From Bradyrhizobium guangzhouense (lineage in GTDB: Bacteria > Pseudomonadota > Alphaproteobacteria > Rhizobiales > Xanthobacteraceae): 64,000 nucleotides of DNA. The translations under genes were made by a program, and so were the position numbers. The stretch covers positions 558,001 to 622,000 of the forward strand of contig NZ_CP030053.1 of the NCBI RefSeq assembly GCF_004114955.1, written 5' to 3'. Shown here piece by piece: positions 33,613-40,855 of the stretch (positions are counted from its first letter, which is position 1; each line of letters begins with the position of its first letter). The notes under the pieces were generated by a model. That model saw only the letters and a list, made by a program, of their open reading frames with translations. It had not been told where the DNA came from and did no database searches.

Positions 33613-34147
33613 CAAGCTGTTTCTCGCCGGCCTCCTCGCCGCCGGCCTTCTCGCGGCGCCCGCACTGGCCTTCGACTTCGGTCGTCCCGCAGCGCCTGAC
33701 GAGATCAAGCTGTGGGACATCGACGTCGGTCCCGATGGCAAGGGCCTGCCTGCTGGCAGCGGCACCGCCGCGCAGGGCAAGCAGATCTTTGCCGACAATT
33801 GCGCGGCCTGTCATGGCGAGAACGGCCAGGGCGGCATCAAGGATCGCCTCGCCGGCGGTCAGGGCACGCTCGCCTCCAATATGCCGGTCAAGACGGTCGG
33901 CAGCTTCTGGCCCTATGCGACGACGCTGTTCGATTACATCCATCGCGCGATGCCGTATCCGACGCCCGGCTCGCTCAGCACCGACGAGACTTACGCCGTC
34001 ACTGCCTACATTCTGAGCTTGAACGGAATCGTTCCGGCGGACGGCAAGGTCGACAAGGAGTCCTTGCCGAAAATCAGGATGCCCAATCGCAACGGCTTTG
34101 TTCCGGATCCGGAATTCGATCCGGCGAAGCTGTTGCACAAAAAGTGA
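33599..34147 (+). CDS. soxD: SoxD-like c-type cytochrome
   Basis: A 182-residue periplasmic cytochrome c with a Sec signal (about residues 1-22, LFLAGLLAAGLLAAPALA) and one heme site, CAACH, with a distal Met probably in the later MPYPTPGSLS segment. It starts 14 bases inside the SoxC-like gene, so the two are coupled, and is the likely electron acceptor of that enzyme. Classical SoxD has two heme domains and about 380 residues; this protein has only one, closer to SorB-type partners or short SoxD variants. Confidence 0.82.
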   Translation: MSWHSKLFLAGLLAAGLLAAPALAFDFGRPAAPDEIKLWDIDVGPDGKGLPAGSGTAAQGKQIFADNCAACHGENGQGGIKDRLAGGQGTLASNMPVKTVGSFWPYATTLFDYIHRAMPYPTPGSLSTDETYAVTAYILSLNGIVPADGKVDKESLPKIRMPNRNGFVPDPEFDPAKLLHKK

Positions 34148-34157
34148 GCGCGCGCGG

Positions 34158-34631
34158 GTGAAGCTGTCGAGATTGATCGGGATGGTCGCGCTGATTGCCG
34201 CGACATGTTTATGGGAGACAAAAGCCATGGCCGCTGACGGACTCATCACTATCAAGAGTAGTTTTGGACCTGAAGTCACGATGAAGTGGCTCGAGGCCGA
34301 GGTGAAGGCCAGGGGCCTCACCGTATTCGCTCACATTGATCACGCCGCGGGTGCGGCCGCTGTCGACCTGAAGCTGCGGCCGACCGATCTGCTCATCTTC
34401 GGCAATGCCAAGGGCGGCACGCCGTTGATGCAGCAGGCGCAGACGGCCGGCATCGACCTTCCGCTGAAAGCGCTGGTCTGGCAGGACGAGCAGGGCGCGA
34501 CCTGGCTGTCCTACAACGATCCGGCCTTTCTCGCACAACGTCACGGCGCCGGTGAGCCGGCCAGGCCCGTCGTCGCGGCGTTGACGGGCGCGCTGCATGC
34601 GATCGCGACCAAAGCGACGTCAAAGCCCTGA
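34158..34631 (+). CDS. Secreted DUF302 protein
   Basis: A 157-residue protein with a signal peptide (about residues 1-25, IGMVALIAATCLWETKAMA) and a DUF302 domain with VFAHIDHAAGAAAVDLKLRPTDLL split around residue 60, and FGNAKGGTPLMQ. GTG 34158 is chosen because it gives a complete signal sequence; ATG 34182 would shorten it. DUF302 proteins are small, often periplasmic, and of unknown role. It ends the co-directional run from 25.9 kb. Confidence 0.82.
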   Translation: MKLSRLIGMVALIAATCLWETKAMAADGLITIKSSFGPEVTMKWLEAEVKARGLTVFAHIDHAAGAAAVDLKLRPTDLLIFGNAKGGTPLMQQAQTAGIDLPLKALVWQDEQGATWLSYNDPAFLAQRHGAGEPARPVVAALTGALHAIATKATSKP

Positions 34632-35026
34632 TCAGGAACGTTCCGATGCCCGTGTCGTACTTAACACGCAGCTGTGGCAAAAATGGCTTGATGGCCACAG
34701 GAATAAGAGCAGTTCTGCAACGAACCACTTTATATTTATATAGTCCGTTGGGCTTCGCCCAGCGTCTCGGTGAGCCACTGACCGACCGAACGGATTCGCC
34801 CGGCATAAGCCAACGCCATGCCGATGAAGAGAGAACGACGGCCCACTATAAGGGCCCTTCGTGGATGGGCCATTTCCGTGCTGGATGAAACCGGCACAGC
34901 AGGCGAACTCGCCCCAAAGTCTTCTTAACATAGGTTAGACCAGTTGCGTCCGGTCAGCGGAACGTCCTTAACGGCCGAGCAATCATTGCATTCTAGCTTT
35001 TGCGCAAAGTGAAAGAAAGTGCGATT
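34632..35026. other. Gap of about 395 bases without a convincing gene
   Basis: The gap separates the hydrolase/redox run from the EAL gene. A 99-codon minus-strand frame spans part of it, but it has no ribosome site or recognisable protein pattern. The stretch near 34720-34745 is unusually AT-rich for this region (tttatatttatata) and could hold a promoter or an old insertion scar. Confidence 0.5.
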
Positions 35027-35803
35027 ATGAACGCGTGCGCGGGTTGCCGTCTAAGCGAGAGCTTGCCCTTCAAATTCAAAATGGCTTTCCAACCGATCGT
35101 CGATCTCTCGGCGGGAGAGGTCTGGGGATACGAAGCGCTCGTAAGGGGTGAAAATGGGGAGCCGGCCCATACCGTCCTCGCCCAGGTGAACGACGAGACC
35201 CGGTACAGCTTCGACCAAGCGGCCCGCGTCACGGCAATTGAAGCCGCAGGACCACTCTTCGCGGGCAGGGACATGCGGCTGTCCATCAACTTCATGCCGA
35301 ACGCAGTATACGAGCCCAAAGCGTGTATCCAAAAGTCGCTTGCCGCCGCGAAGCGCGTGGAATTTCCACATCGTAATCTCATGTTCGAGTTCACCGAAAA
35401 CGAGCGGATGGTGGATCCGGCCCACGTCGCGAGGATCGTGGAAGCATATCGCAAGTTCGGCTTCTGGACGGCACTCGATGATTTCGGGGCAGGATACGCC
35501 GGGCTCGGTCTCTTGGCCCGATTGCAGCCCGATCTGATCAAGATCGACATGGAACTGATCCGCGACATACATGTCAGCCAAGCCAAGCAAACTGTTGTCG
35601 CTGGCATCGTGAATATCGCGCGCGAGCTTGACGTCCGCGTTCTCGCCGAAGGCATCGAGAACGAAGCCGAACTCGGCGTTTTGAGAGCGGCTGGCATCAA
35701 TCTATTTCAGGGCTATTACTTCGCAAAGCCAGGATTCATGACGTTGCCGCAAGTTGCTTTCATTGCGGAGAAGCCGATTGAAGCAGCTTTGGCAGCACGA
35801 TGA
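35027..35803 (+). CDS. EAL-domain cyclic-di-GMP phosphodiesterase (PapA-like)
   Basis: A 258-residue protein made almost entirely of one EAL domain, which hydrolyses cyclic di-GMP. The key residues are present: EAL at 36-38 (YEALVRG), Asn89 (INFMPN), Glu121 (FEFTEN), Asp151-Asp152 (DDFGAGY), Lys172 (IKID) and Glu208/Glu211 (AEGIEN). Activity is therefore expected. The N-terminus has a CAGC pair. A BLUF photoreceptor gene follows on the same strand. In Rhodopseudomonas palustris the BLUF protein PapB controls the EAL protein PapA, and this pair has the same make-up. Confidence 0.9.
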   Translation: MNACAGCRLSESLPFKFKMAFQPIVDLSAGEVWGYEALVRGENGEPAHTVLAQVNDETRYSFDQAARVTAIEAAGPLFAGRDMRLSINFMPNAVYEPKACIQKSLAAAKRVEFPHRNLMFEFTENERMVDPAHVARIVEAYRKFGFWTALDDFGAGYAGLGLLARLQPDLIKIDMELIRDIHVSQAKQTVVAGIVNIARELDVRVLAEGIENEAELGVLRAAGINLFQGYYFAKPGFMTLPQVAFIAEKPIEAALAAR

Positions 35804-36017
35804 CGAATCAGCTTAATAGCTGCCCCGCCATTCCACCTCGTCGGCTGTTCCGTTCGATATTGAACTAGGCTCATCCGTCCAAGGCGGGTGGCTCGGCTCG
35901 ATACTCTCGCTTCAGAGCAGCGTATCGGCAGAGTGAATACGGCATTATCGACCAGCGCGTTGCTCTCGAATGCGACTCGCAGTCAACCAAACGTTCTAAG
36001 AGGTGAACGAGCTACCC

Positions 36018-36437
36018 ATGCTGTTTCGGTTGGTCTACCACAGTCGCGACTTGCTACGTCGGAAGGCCGTAGCCGCTGGAAGCGGGCTGATGAGCATTGC
36101 GAAGGCCGCAGAACAAAACAATCTTCAATTAGGGATATCCGGCGCCCTTCTGTTCGACAAGGACACTTTTGCGCAAGTGCTCGAAGGAGACAGAACAAAG
36201 GTCACGCAACTTTTCATCAGGATATGCAGCGATAGCCGACATACCGACATTAGTATCGTCGAGGCAAAGTCGGTCACCGACCGCAGGTTCGCCGATTGGG
36301 CTATGGCGCTTATTGCGAATCCTGCTGCGTCGCCTGTCGGACCGAACTACATTTCCGGCGAGGCGGTGGTCGAGATGATGGTCGAGCAGCTTCAGAATTC
36401 GGATGCTTCGCTGAGGGTTGCTGTTCCTGTCTGGTGA
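36018..36437 (+). CDS. BLUF blue-light photoreceptor (PapB-like)
   Basis: A 139-residue BLUF protein, an FAD-binding blue-light sensor. The residues of the photocycle are visible: Tyr7 (LVYHSR), Asn35 (EQNNLQLGISG), Gln53 (FAQVLEGDR), and Trp94/Met96 (FADWAMAL), with the family block ICSDSRHTDI between. About 40 residues after the domain would form the C-terminal helices that usually contact a partner. The start is ATG 36018; a GTG at 36003 is the alternative, as ribosome sites are weak for both. The separate EAL gene 214 bases upstream is the probable partner. Confidence 0.9.
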   Translation: MLFRLVYHSRDLLRRKAVAAGSGLMSIAKAAEQNNLQLGISGALLFDKDTFAQVLEGDRTKVTQLFIRICSDSRHTDISIVEAKSVTDRRFADWAMALIANPAASPVGPNYISGEAVVEMMVEQLQNSDASLRVAVPVW

Positions 36438-36615
36438 GGACGCTGGGCAGCTGGCAACCTTGCACGAAGAGTTCAAGTCGCTTTTGAGAATGCGGGTGTG
36501 GCTGCGCGGTTGCCGCACTTTTTTACGACCGCTACTCGGATCGATCTCTTTTTATAGCTCGCCTCGACCGTTCACCGCTCCTGAGCATTACGTGAGTTTT
36601 CACAAGGCCCGTAGG

Positions 36616-37233
36616 CTAGGGCTTCAGATCGGCCGACACCATTGCCAGAAATTCTTGGCGCAGGATCGGATCATCCTTGAAGCAGCCGATCATATTGCTA
36701 GTCGATAGATCCACGCCGTGCTTTTGTACGCCGCGTCCGCTGATGCAGTGATGCTCGGCTTTCACGAACACAGCCACGCCTTTCGGCTCGAGTTCGGATT
36801 GGATCGCATTCGCGATCTCGGTCGTAAACCTCTCTTGTATCTGCAGGCGCCTCGAATACCCGTCCACCACCCGCGCGAGTTTGGAAATGCCTACGACGCG
36901 CTGCGCCGGTACGTATCCTACCCATGCGCGCCCGACAATCGGTGCCATATGATGCTCGCAATGGCTACGGAAAGGAATGTTTCTGAGCAAAACCATATCG
37001 TCGTAACCACCAGTCTCGGCGAATGTCGTTCGAAGATGCTCGGTCGGGTCTTCGAAATAGCCGCGGAAATAGGTCCGATACGCTTCGACGACCCGCCGTG
37101 GCGTGTCCACGAGTCCTTCTCTTTCGGGATCTTCCCCGATCCAGCGTAGAATCACCCTGAATGCCTCCTCGGCATCTTCCCTGGACATGACCTTTCCAGC
37201 CGTGGACGGCGAAACTTTTGAAAAATCTTGCAA
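36616..37233 (-). CDS. folE: GTP cyclohydrolase I
   Basis: FolE converts GTP to 7,8-dihydroneopterin triphosphate, the first step to tetrahydrofolate and biopterins. The 205-residue protein has the zinc and catalytic motifs SHCEHHMAPI, ARVVDGYSRRLQIQERFT and EHHCISGRGVQK. It starts with TTG 37233, supported by AGAGG seven bases upstream. A TGATCC-N15-CGTT element stands before it, so this copy appears to be under the ECF sigma factor encoded nearby. A second housekeeping folE may exist elsewhere in the genome. Confidence 0.95.
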   Translation of the reverse strand: MQDFSKVSPSTAGKVMSREDAEEAFRVILRWIGEDPEREGLVDTPRRVVEAYRTYFRGYFEDPTEHLRTTFAETGGYDDMVLLRNIPFRSHCEHHMAPIVGRAWVGYVPAQRVVGISKLARVVDGYSRRLQIQERFTTEIANAIQSELEPKGVAVFVKAEHHCISGRGVQKHGVDLSTSNMIGCFKDDPILRQEFLAMVSADLKP

Positions 37234-37253
37234 CTTTTGACCTCTTATCTAAG

Positions 37254-37280
37254 GAAACGTGCGTACGTCGCTGTGGATCA
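37254..37280 (-). promoter_or_regulatory. Candidate ECF sigma promoter of folE
   Basis: On the minus strand TGATCC (37280-37275), 15 bases, then CGTTTC (37259-37254), 20 bases before the TTG start. The spacer shares CGACG with the rpoE and fasciclin elements. The spacer is one base shorter than in the other five. Confidence 0.6.
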
Positions 37281-37300
37281 CAGTCTGGAAAATGCGTGAA

Positions 37301-38833
37301 CTAAGGCGGTTCTAATGCCAGCGCGTCGGCGCGCCGTCTGATCGCCCGGATTTCATCCGGATCCTTCCTATCCAGGTTCGTATATTGATTTCGCATGCGG
37401 CCGTTTGAAGCAAACCGCTGGCGGTGCTTCGCAAGAAAACTCCAGTAGAGGGTGGTGAAGGGACAGGCGTCCTCTCCGATCGATTTCTTTGGATCGAAAC
37501 GGCAACCTTTGCAGTGATTGCTCATCCGATTGATGTAGGCGCCGGACGCCGCGTACGGCTTGGTTGCAATGACGCCGCCGTCACCATATTGGCTCATACC
37601 GAGCGTGTTCGGTAGCGACACCCAGTCGATCGCGTCCCAGAACATCGACATGTGCCAACGGTGGACCTCGTAGGGAGCTACACCGATCAGCATTGCGAAT
37701 AGCCCTAGTACCATAAGCCTCTCGATGTGGTGGGCGTATGCATGATCGATGGTGTGCGTGATGGCGTCGGCGAGGCACCGCATGTCGGTCTCAGCGGTCC
37801 AGTAAAAGCGTGGCATCCGAAGGTGCGCGTCCAGCGCGTTTTCTTCGGCATAATGCGGCATGCGCTGCCAGTAGATGCCCCGGACGTATTCTCTCCATCC
37901 GAGGATCTGACGGACGAAACCTTCCAAGGCATTCAGGGGGACCTCTTCGCTCCTCAGTGCGGCTTTGATCACCTCAGTGGGCGAAAGGATATGGAGGTTG
38001 AGGGGACCCGACAGTCGGGAATGATAGAGGAAGGGTTCTCCGTTCTGCATGGCATCCTGGTAGGTGCCGAACAATGGCAACCGTCGGGATACGAAATCCT
38101 CCAGGTGTTCGAGCGCTTGGGCGCGAGACACGGGAAGATCGATATTTTCCAGCCTTCCCGGACTGCTGGCGAAACGTCGTGAAACAAGATCACGCACCTC
38201 CGCGCTGATCGGGTCCATTTTCGAAGCGCGTTTCGGAGGAATAGTTGGCGCGTCTTTCCCCAGCGGCTTCCTGTTCTGTTGGTCGTAGTTCCATGCCGAG
38301 CCGACGGGCTTTCCGGCTTTGTCCATGAGAAGCCCGGTTTTTTTCCTCATGAAGCGGTAGAACGTTTCCAAAATGTGTCGTGGGTGGTCGCGTGTGAACG
38401 CCGCGAACTCGTCTCGTGAGCAGAAGAAATGCCGATCGCTCCTGATCTCGGGCGGTTGCGGGAGGCGTCTCAATTTTTCGGCAACCCGCCAGTCTCCGGG
38501 CTCGATCGCAATTGTTCGTTCCGGCATGAGCAGTCTTTGCGCTCGGGCGATTTCGGTCTCGAAGCTACCTGTATTTTCAGGATGGTCGATGGCCACGTAG
38601 TGCACGCGCCGGCCTCGCGCGGTCATATCCTGCCGAAAGTGGCGCATCGAACCGAAGAAGTAGGCGATGCGAAGCTTGTGTTGAGTGATGTAAGCCGCTT
38701 CCTCCAGCACCTCCATTTGGAGGATGACGTCGACTTCAGGGTCGAAGCCGTCGAACGCAGCTGAGTTTCCGTCCAGTTGGTCACCCAAGACCAGGACCAG
38801 ATTTCTTGTCTTCAGCTGCGTGGGCTCCGGCAT
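37301..38833 (-). CDS. phrB: Iron-sulfur bacterial cryptochrome/photolyase, (6-4) type
   Basis: A 510-residue protein of the FeS-BCP branch of photolyases (PhrB of Agrobacterium, CryB of Rhodobacter), which repair (6-4) UV photoproducts or act as light regulators. It begins with the Rossmann strand LVLVLGDQLD. The four [4Fe-4S] ligands are present at Cys353, Cys441, Cys444 (CKGC) and Cys457 (DACPF), with the same spacing as Cys350/438/441/454 that I recall for PhrB. The region HHIERLMVLGLFAMLIGV is conserved in the group. ATG 38833 has AGGA eight bases upstream. It follows chrR by 69 bases in the sigma operon. Confidence 0.93.
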   Translation of the reverse strand: MPEPTQLKTRNLVLVLGDQLDGNSAAFDGFDPEVDVILQMEVLEEAAYITQHKLRIAYFFGSMRHFRQDMTARGRRVHYVAIDHPENTGSFETEIARAQRLLMPERTIAIEPGDWRVAEKLRRLPQPPEIRSDRHFFCSRDEFAAFTRDHPRHILETFYRFMRKKTGLLMDKAGKPVGSAWNYDQQNRKPLGKDAPTIPPKRASKMDPISAEVRDLVSRRFASSPGRLENIDLPVSRAQALEHLEDFVSRRLPLFGTYQDAMQNGEPFLYHSRLSGPLNLHILSPTEVIKAALRSEEVPLNALEGFVRQILGWREYVRGIYWQRMPHYAEENALDAHLRMPRFYWTAETDMRCLADAITHTIDHAYAHHIERLMVLGLFAMLIGVAPYEVHRWHMSMFWDAIDWVSLPNTLGMSQYGDGGVIATKPYAASGAYINRMSNHCKGCRFDPKKSIGEDACPFTTLYWSFLAKHRQRFASNGRMRNQYTNLDRKDPDEIRAIRRRADALALEPP

Positions 38834-38902
38834 CCGGATATCCTGAACTTTCGTGCCTACACGACCTCCAGGGCGCCCCCTGAACGATGACGCTCGAGCT
38901 CG

Positions 38903-39547
38903 TCAGAGCCTGATGAATGGAGAAACAAGGCGACCGATCCATCCGTTGCCCTTCAAGCTGCCGGACATCGCCACGAAGCATAGACAGGGCTCCTCGGTGC
39001 CCACGATAGGCTGATGGTTCACGTCATCATCGCCGTAATCGAAGTCGCCCGGGCCGTAATGGCCGCCCTCATGCGCGAAGCTGCCCTTCAGAACGCAGGT
39101 CAATTCTGTTCCCGAATGCGTGTGACCTAACATCTTGGCACCAGGAGCAGACCACAGCAGGAATGCCCGCGATTGGTCGGAACTAGGCAAAATGAGTGAT
39201 TGCATGCTCACTCCAGGCGCCACCCGACGCTTCTTGCCGAAGCGGCAGTTGCGGAGGACATCCGGAAGATCCGAGGCGGCTGGCGGCATCGATTCCGTCG
39301 TGCCAGACATTGAGATGGGCTTAGCGTCGACTTTATCAAGAACAACCGAAAGCGCGTCGGCTCGCAGGAAGACAGGAGCTGCTTGTTCGATGGCCGAGCC
39401 TCCGAGCCGCTCCAGGGCTCCAACCAATCGACGACAGCTTCGGCATTGCGCGACGTGAACCGCCAGGGCGAGCCGATCAGCCTCTTCAAGTGGGCCAGAG
39501 ACAAAGCCAGCCAGAAGATGTTCCGGAGGATGATGCTTGATGGTCAT
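38903..39547 (-). CDS. chrR: ChrR-type zinc anti-sigma factor with cupin domain
   Basis: ChrR binds the ECF sigma factor RpoE and releases it under singlet oxygen in Rhodobacter sphaeroides. The 214-residue protein has the N-terminal zinc anti-sigma domain with His31, Cys35 and Cys38 (HVAQCRSC) and an early His (KHHPPEH). The C-terminal cupin contains His142, His144, Glu148 (GHTHSGTELT) and His178 (DVNHQP). Its ATG overlaps the sigma stop codon, so production is coupled. Both zinc sites look intact, so singlet-oxygen sensing like that of ChrR is expected. Confidence 0.92.
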   Translation of the reverse strand: MTIKHHPPEHLLAGFVSGPLEEADRLALAVHVAQCRSCRRLVGALERLGGSAIEQAAPVFLRADALSVVLDKVDAKPISMSGTTESMPPAASDLPDVLRNCRFGKKRRVAPGVSMQSLILPSSDQSRAFLLWSAPGAKMLGHTHSGTELTCVLKGSFAHEGGHYGPGDFDYGDDDVNHQPIVGTEEPCLCFVAMSGSLKGNGWIGRLVSPFIRL

Positions 39548-40089
39548 TTTTGTTCGTCCAGTAGCTCTCTCAATCTTTTCATGGCGAGGCGAATGCGCGA
39601 TTTGACCGTTCCCAATGGAATGCCCAACGAAGAGGCGATTTCGCCGTGCGGTCTCTCCTCAATAAACGAGAGCCGGACCACCGTGGATTGCTCCTCCGAC
39701 AGGCGGGCCAACGCTTTTGCGATGCGCGTAACATCTTCACTCTGGGCCCGTATCGCTTCCGGGGAGGCTACGGTCTCGACCTCGTAGGCTGTTTCCGGCG
39801 ATTGCAACGCCCGATCATGGCGTAGAGCCCGCCGGGCGATATCAATGCGCTGATTGCGCGCGATCGTGAAGATCCAAGCTGCTACACCGGCAGTGGTCGG
39901 ATCGAACTGTCCCGCCTTGCGCCAGACAGCAACGAAGGTGGATTGCGCTATATCTTCAGCGGTTTCCGGGTCGCTTCCCGTCTTTATGAGAAAGCCCTTC
40001 ACGCGCGGAGCGAAATGCTCGAATAGCCGTGCAAAGGCGTCACGATCTCCATGGCTTGCGACACGCGAAATCAAATCAATCCAGTCCAC
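39544..40089 (-). CDS. rpoE: ECF sigma factor, RpoE type partnered with ChrR
   Basis: A 181-residue group IV sigma factor. Region 2 is seen in ETAEDIAQSTFVAVWRKAGQFD and AAWIFTIARNQRIDIARR, and region 4 in LSFIEERPHGEIASSLGIPLGTVKSR with a C-terminal helix. The start is taken as GTG 40089 (VDWIDLISRV), which has GAAGG five bases upstream and gives the normal ECF length; the frame is open to 40257, but that extension has no sigma homology and contains the promoter. Pairing with ChrR, plus the TGATCC elements, places it with sigma factors answering photo-oxidative stress. Confidence 0.93.
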   Translation of the reverse strand: MDWIDLISRVASHGDRDAFARLFEHFAPRVKGFLIKTGSDPETAEDIAQSTFVAVWRKAGQFDPTTAGVAAWIFTIARNQRIDIARRALRHDRALQSPETAYEVETVASPEAIRAQSEDVTRIAKALARLSEEQSTVVRLSFIEERPHGEIASSLGIPLGTVKSRIRLAMKRLRELLDEQK

Positions 40090-40225
40090 CGTTGCCTTCA
40101 GCCTTTCACCTTTGAGGCGATGCCTTATACCTGGGCTAGAGCATGCCCCGAAAGGTTCTTTTGGTTGAAGCCTTGCAGCCCGAGAGATCACGGTGGATAT
40201 GCCTCTTGGCGACGGGACATCAAAA

Positions 40226-40253
40226 GAAACGACCTGACCGTCAGTTTGGATCA
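40226..40253 (-). promoter_or_regulatory. Candidate autoregulated promoter of rpoE-chrR-phrB
   Basis: On the minus strand TGATCC (40253-40248), 16 bases, then CGTTTC (40231-40226). The rpoE GTG lies 137 bases downstream, leaving an untranslated leader of about 130 bases. ECF sigma factors of this type usually drive their own operon. Confidence 0.65.
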
Positions 40254-40324
40254 CCACGAACTAGCGGATTGGTTTGGAATGCGATCGTTAGTTCACACAG
40301 CTGCCGCGATCGTCCTGGTTGAGC

Positions 40325-40738
40325 TCACACCAAAAACTGTCGAGCTGCGAGATACCCGCAATAAGCGCTACCTGCGCCCAACAACCCGCCCCACGCGATA
40401 TCGACGATTGACAGAGTCGTCGTCCAGTTGCGAAGGACCGCCTGATTTGTGAGGTCATAGGTCGCATAGGTGAAAAAGCCAAAAAGCAAACCAAGCCACG
40501 CAGCCCTACCGCTGGAAGCAGCGGCGTGTGCTGGTAAAACGGCAAGCGCGATGAGCCCGAGCGGGTACAGAAGGTAGAAGACGAGAGCCGGCCAAAAGTT
40601 CGGCTCGCTCCGCGCTATGTCGCCTATCGTCGCGAGATAGAAGCGCTGGCCCATGAGCTTGAGCCAGACCGCATCGACCGCAACGAATGGAATAGCTACG
40701 GCCAGATAGAGCGCAACGTAGGACATGCGAACCCGCAC
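40325..40738 (-). CDS. DUF2177 membrane protein
   Basis: A 137-residue membrane protein of the DUF2177 family with four hydrophobic segments (about 7-25, 47-68, 78-98 and 108-130) and the typical FFTYATYDLTNQAVLRNW between the third and fourth. The start is ATG 40738 or ATG 40726. A TGATCC-N16-CGTT element lies 13 bases upstream of the longer start, so I place it in the ECF regulon. Biochemical role unknown; an envelope or lipid role under oxidative stress is only inference. Confidence 0.87.
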   Translation of the reverse strand: MRVRMSYVALYLAVAIPFVAVDAVWLKLMGQRFYLATIGDIARSEPNFWPALVFYLLYPLGLIALAVLPAHAAASSGRAAWLGLLFGFFTYATYDLTNQAVLRNWTTTLSIVDIAWGGLLGAGSAYCGYLAARQFLV

Positions 40739-40753
40739 AGTTTGATCGGTGTA

Positions 40754-40781
40754 AGAACGTCGGAAGCTTTCGTCCGGATCA
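40754..40781 (-). promoter_or_regulatory. Candidate ECF sigma promoter of the DUF2177 gene
   Basis: On the minus strand TGATCC (40781-40776), 16 bases, then CGTTCT (40759-40754). It lies back to back with the plus-strand element at 40795; the two TGATCC boxes are 13 bases apart. Confidence 0.62.
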
Positions 40782-40794
40782 CAGGATCGCGCGG

Positions 40795-40822
40795 TGATCC
40801 AAAGCGACGTGCACGTCGTTCC
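40795..40822 (+). promoter_or_regulatory. Candidate ECF sigma promoter of the fasciclin gene
   Basis: TGATCC (40795-40800), 16 bases, then CGTTCC (40817-40822), 33 bases before ATG 40856. The spacer begins AAAGCGACG; the rpoE spacer begins AAACTGACG, so similarity extends beyond the two boxes. Confidence 0.66.
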
Positions 40823-40855
40823 CTACCGGTAAATCAACTCATCCGGAGGACGACA

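Noticed and set aside
34632..34931. A 99-codon minus-strand frame in the gap before the EAL gene
   Set aside because: No ribosome site, odd composition, and no domain pattern. Treated as a gap.
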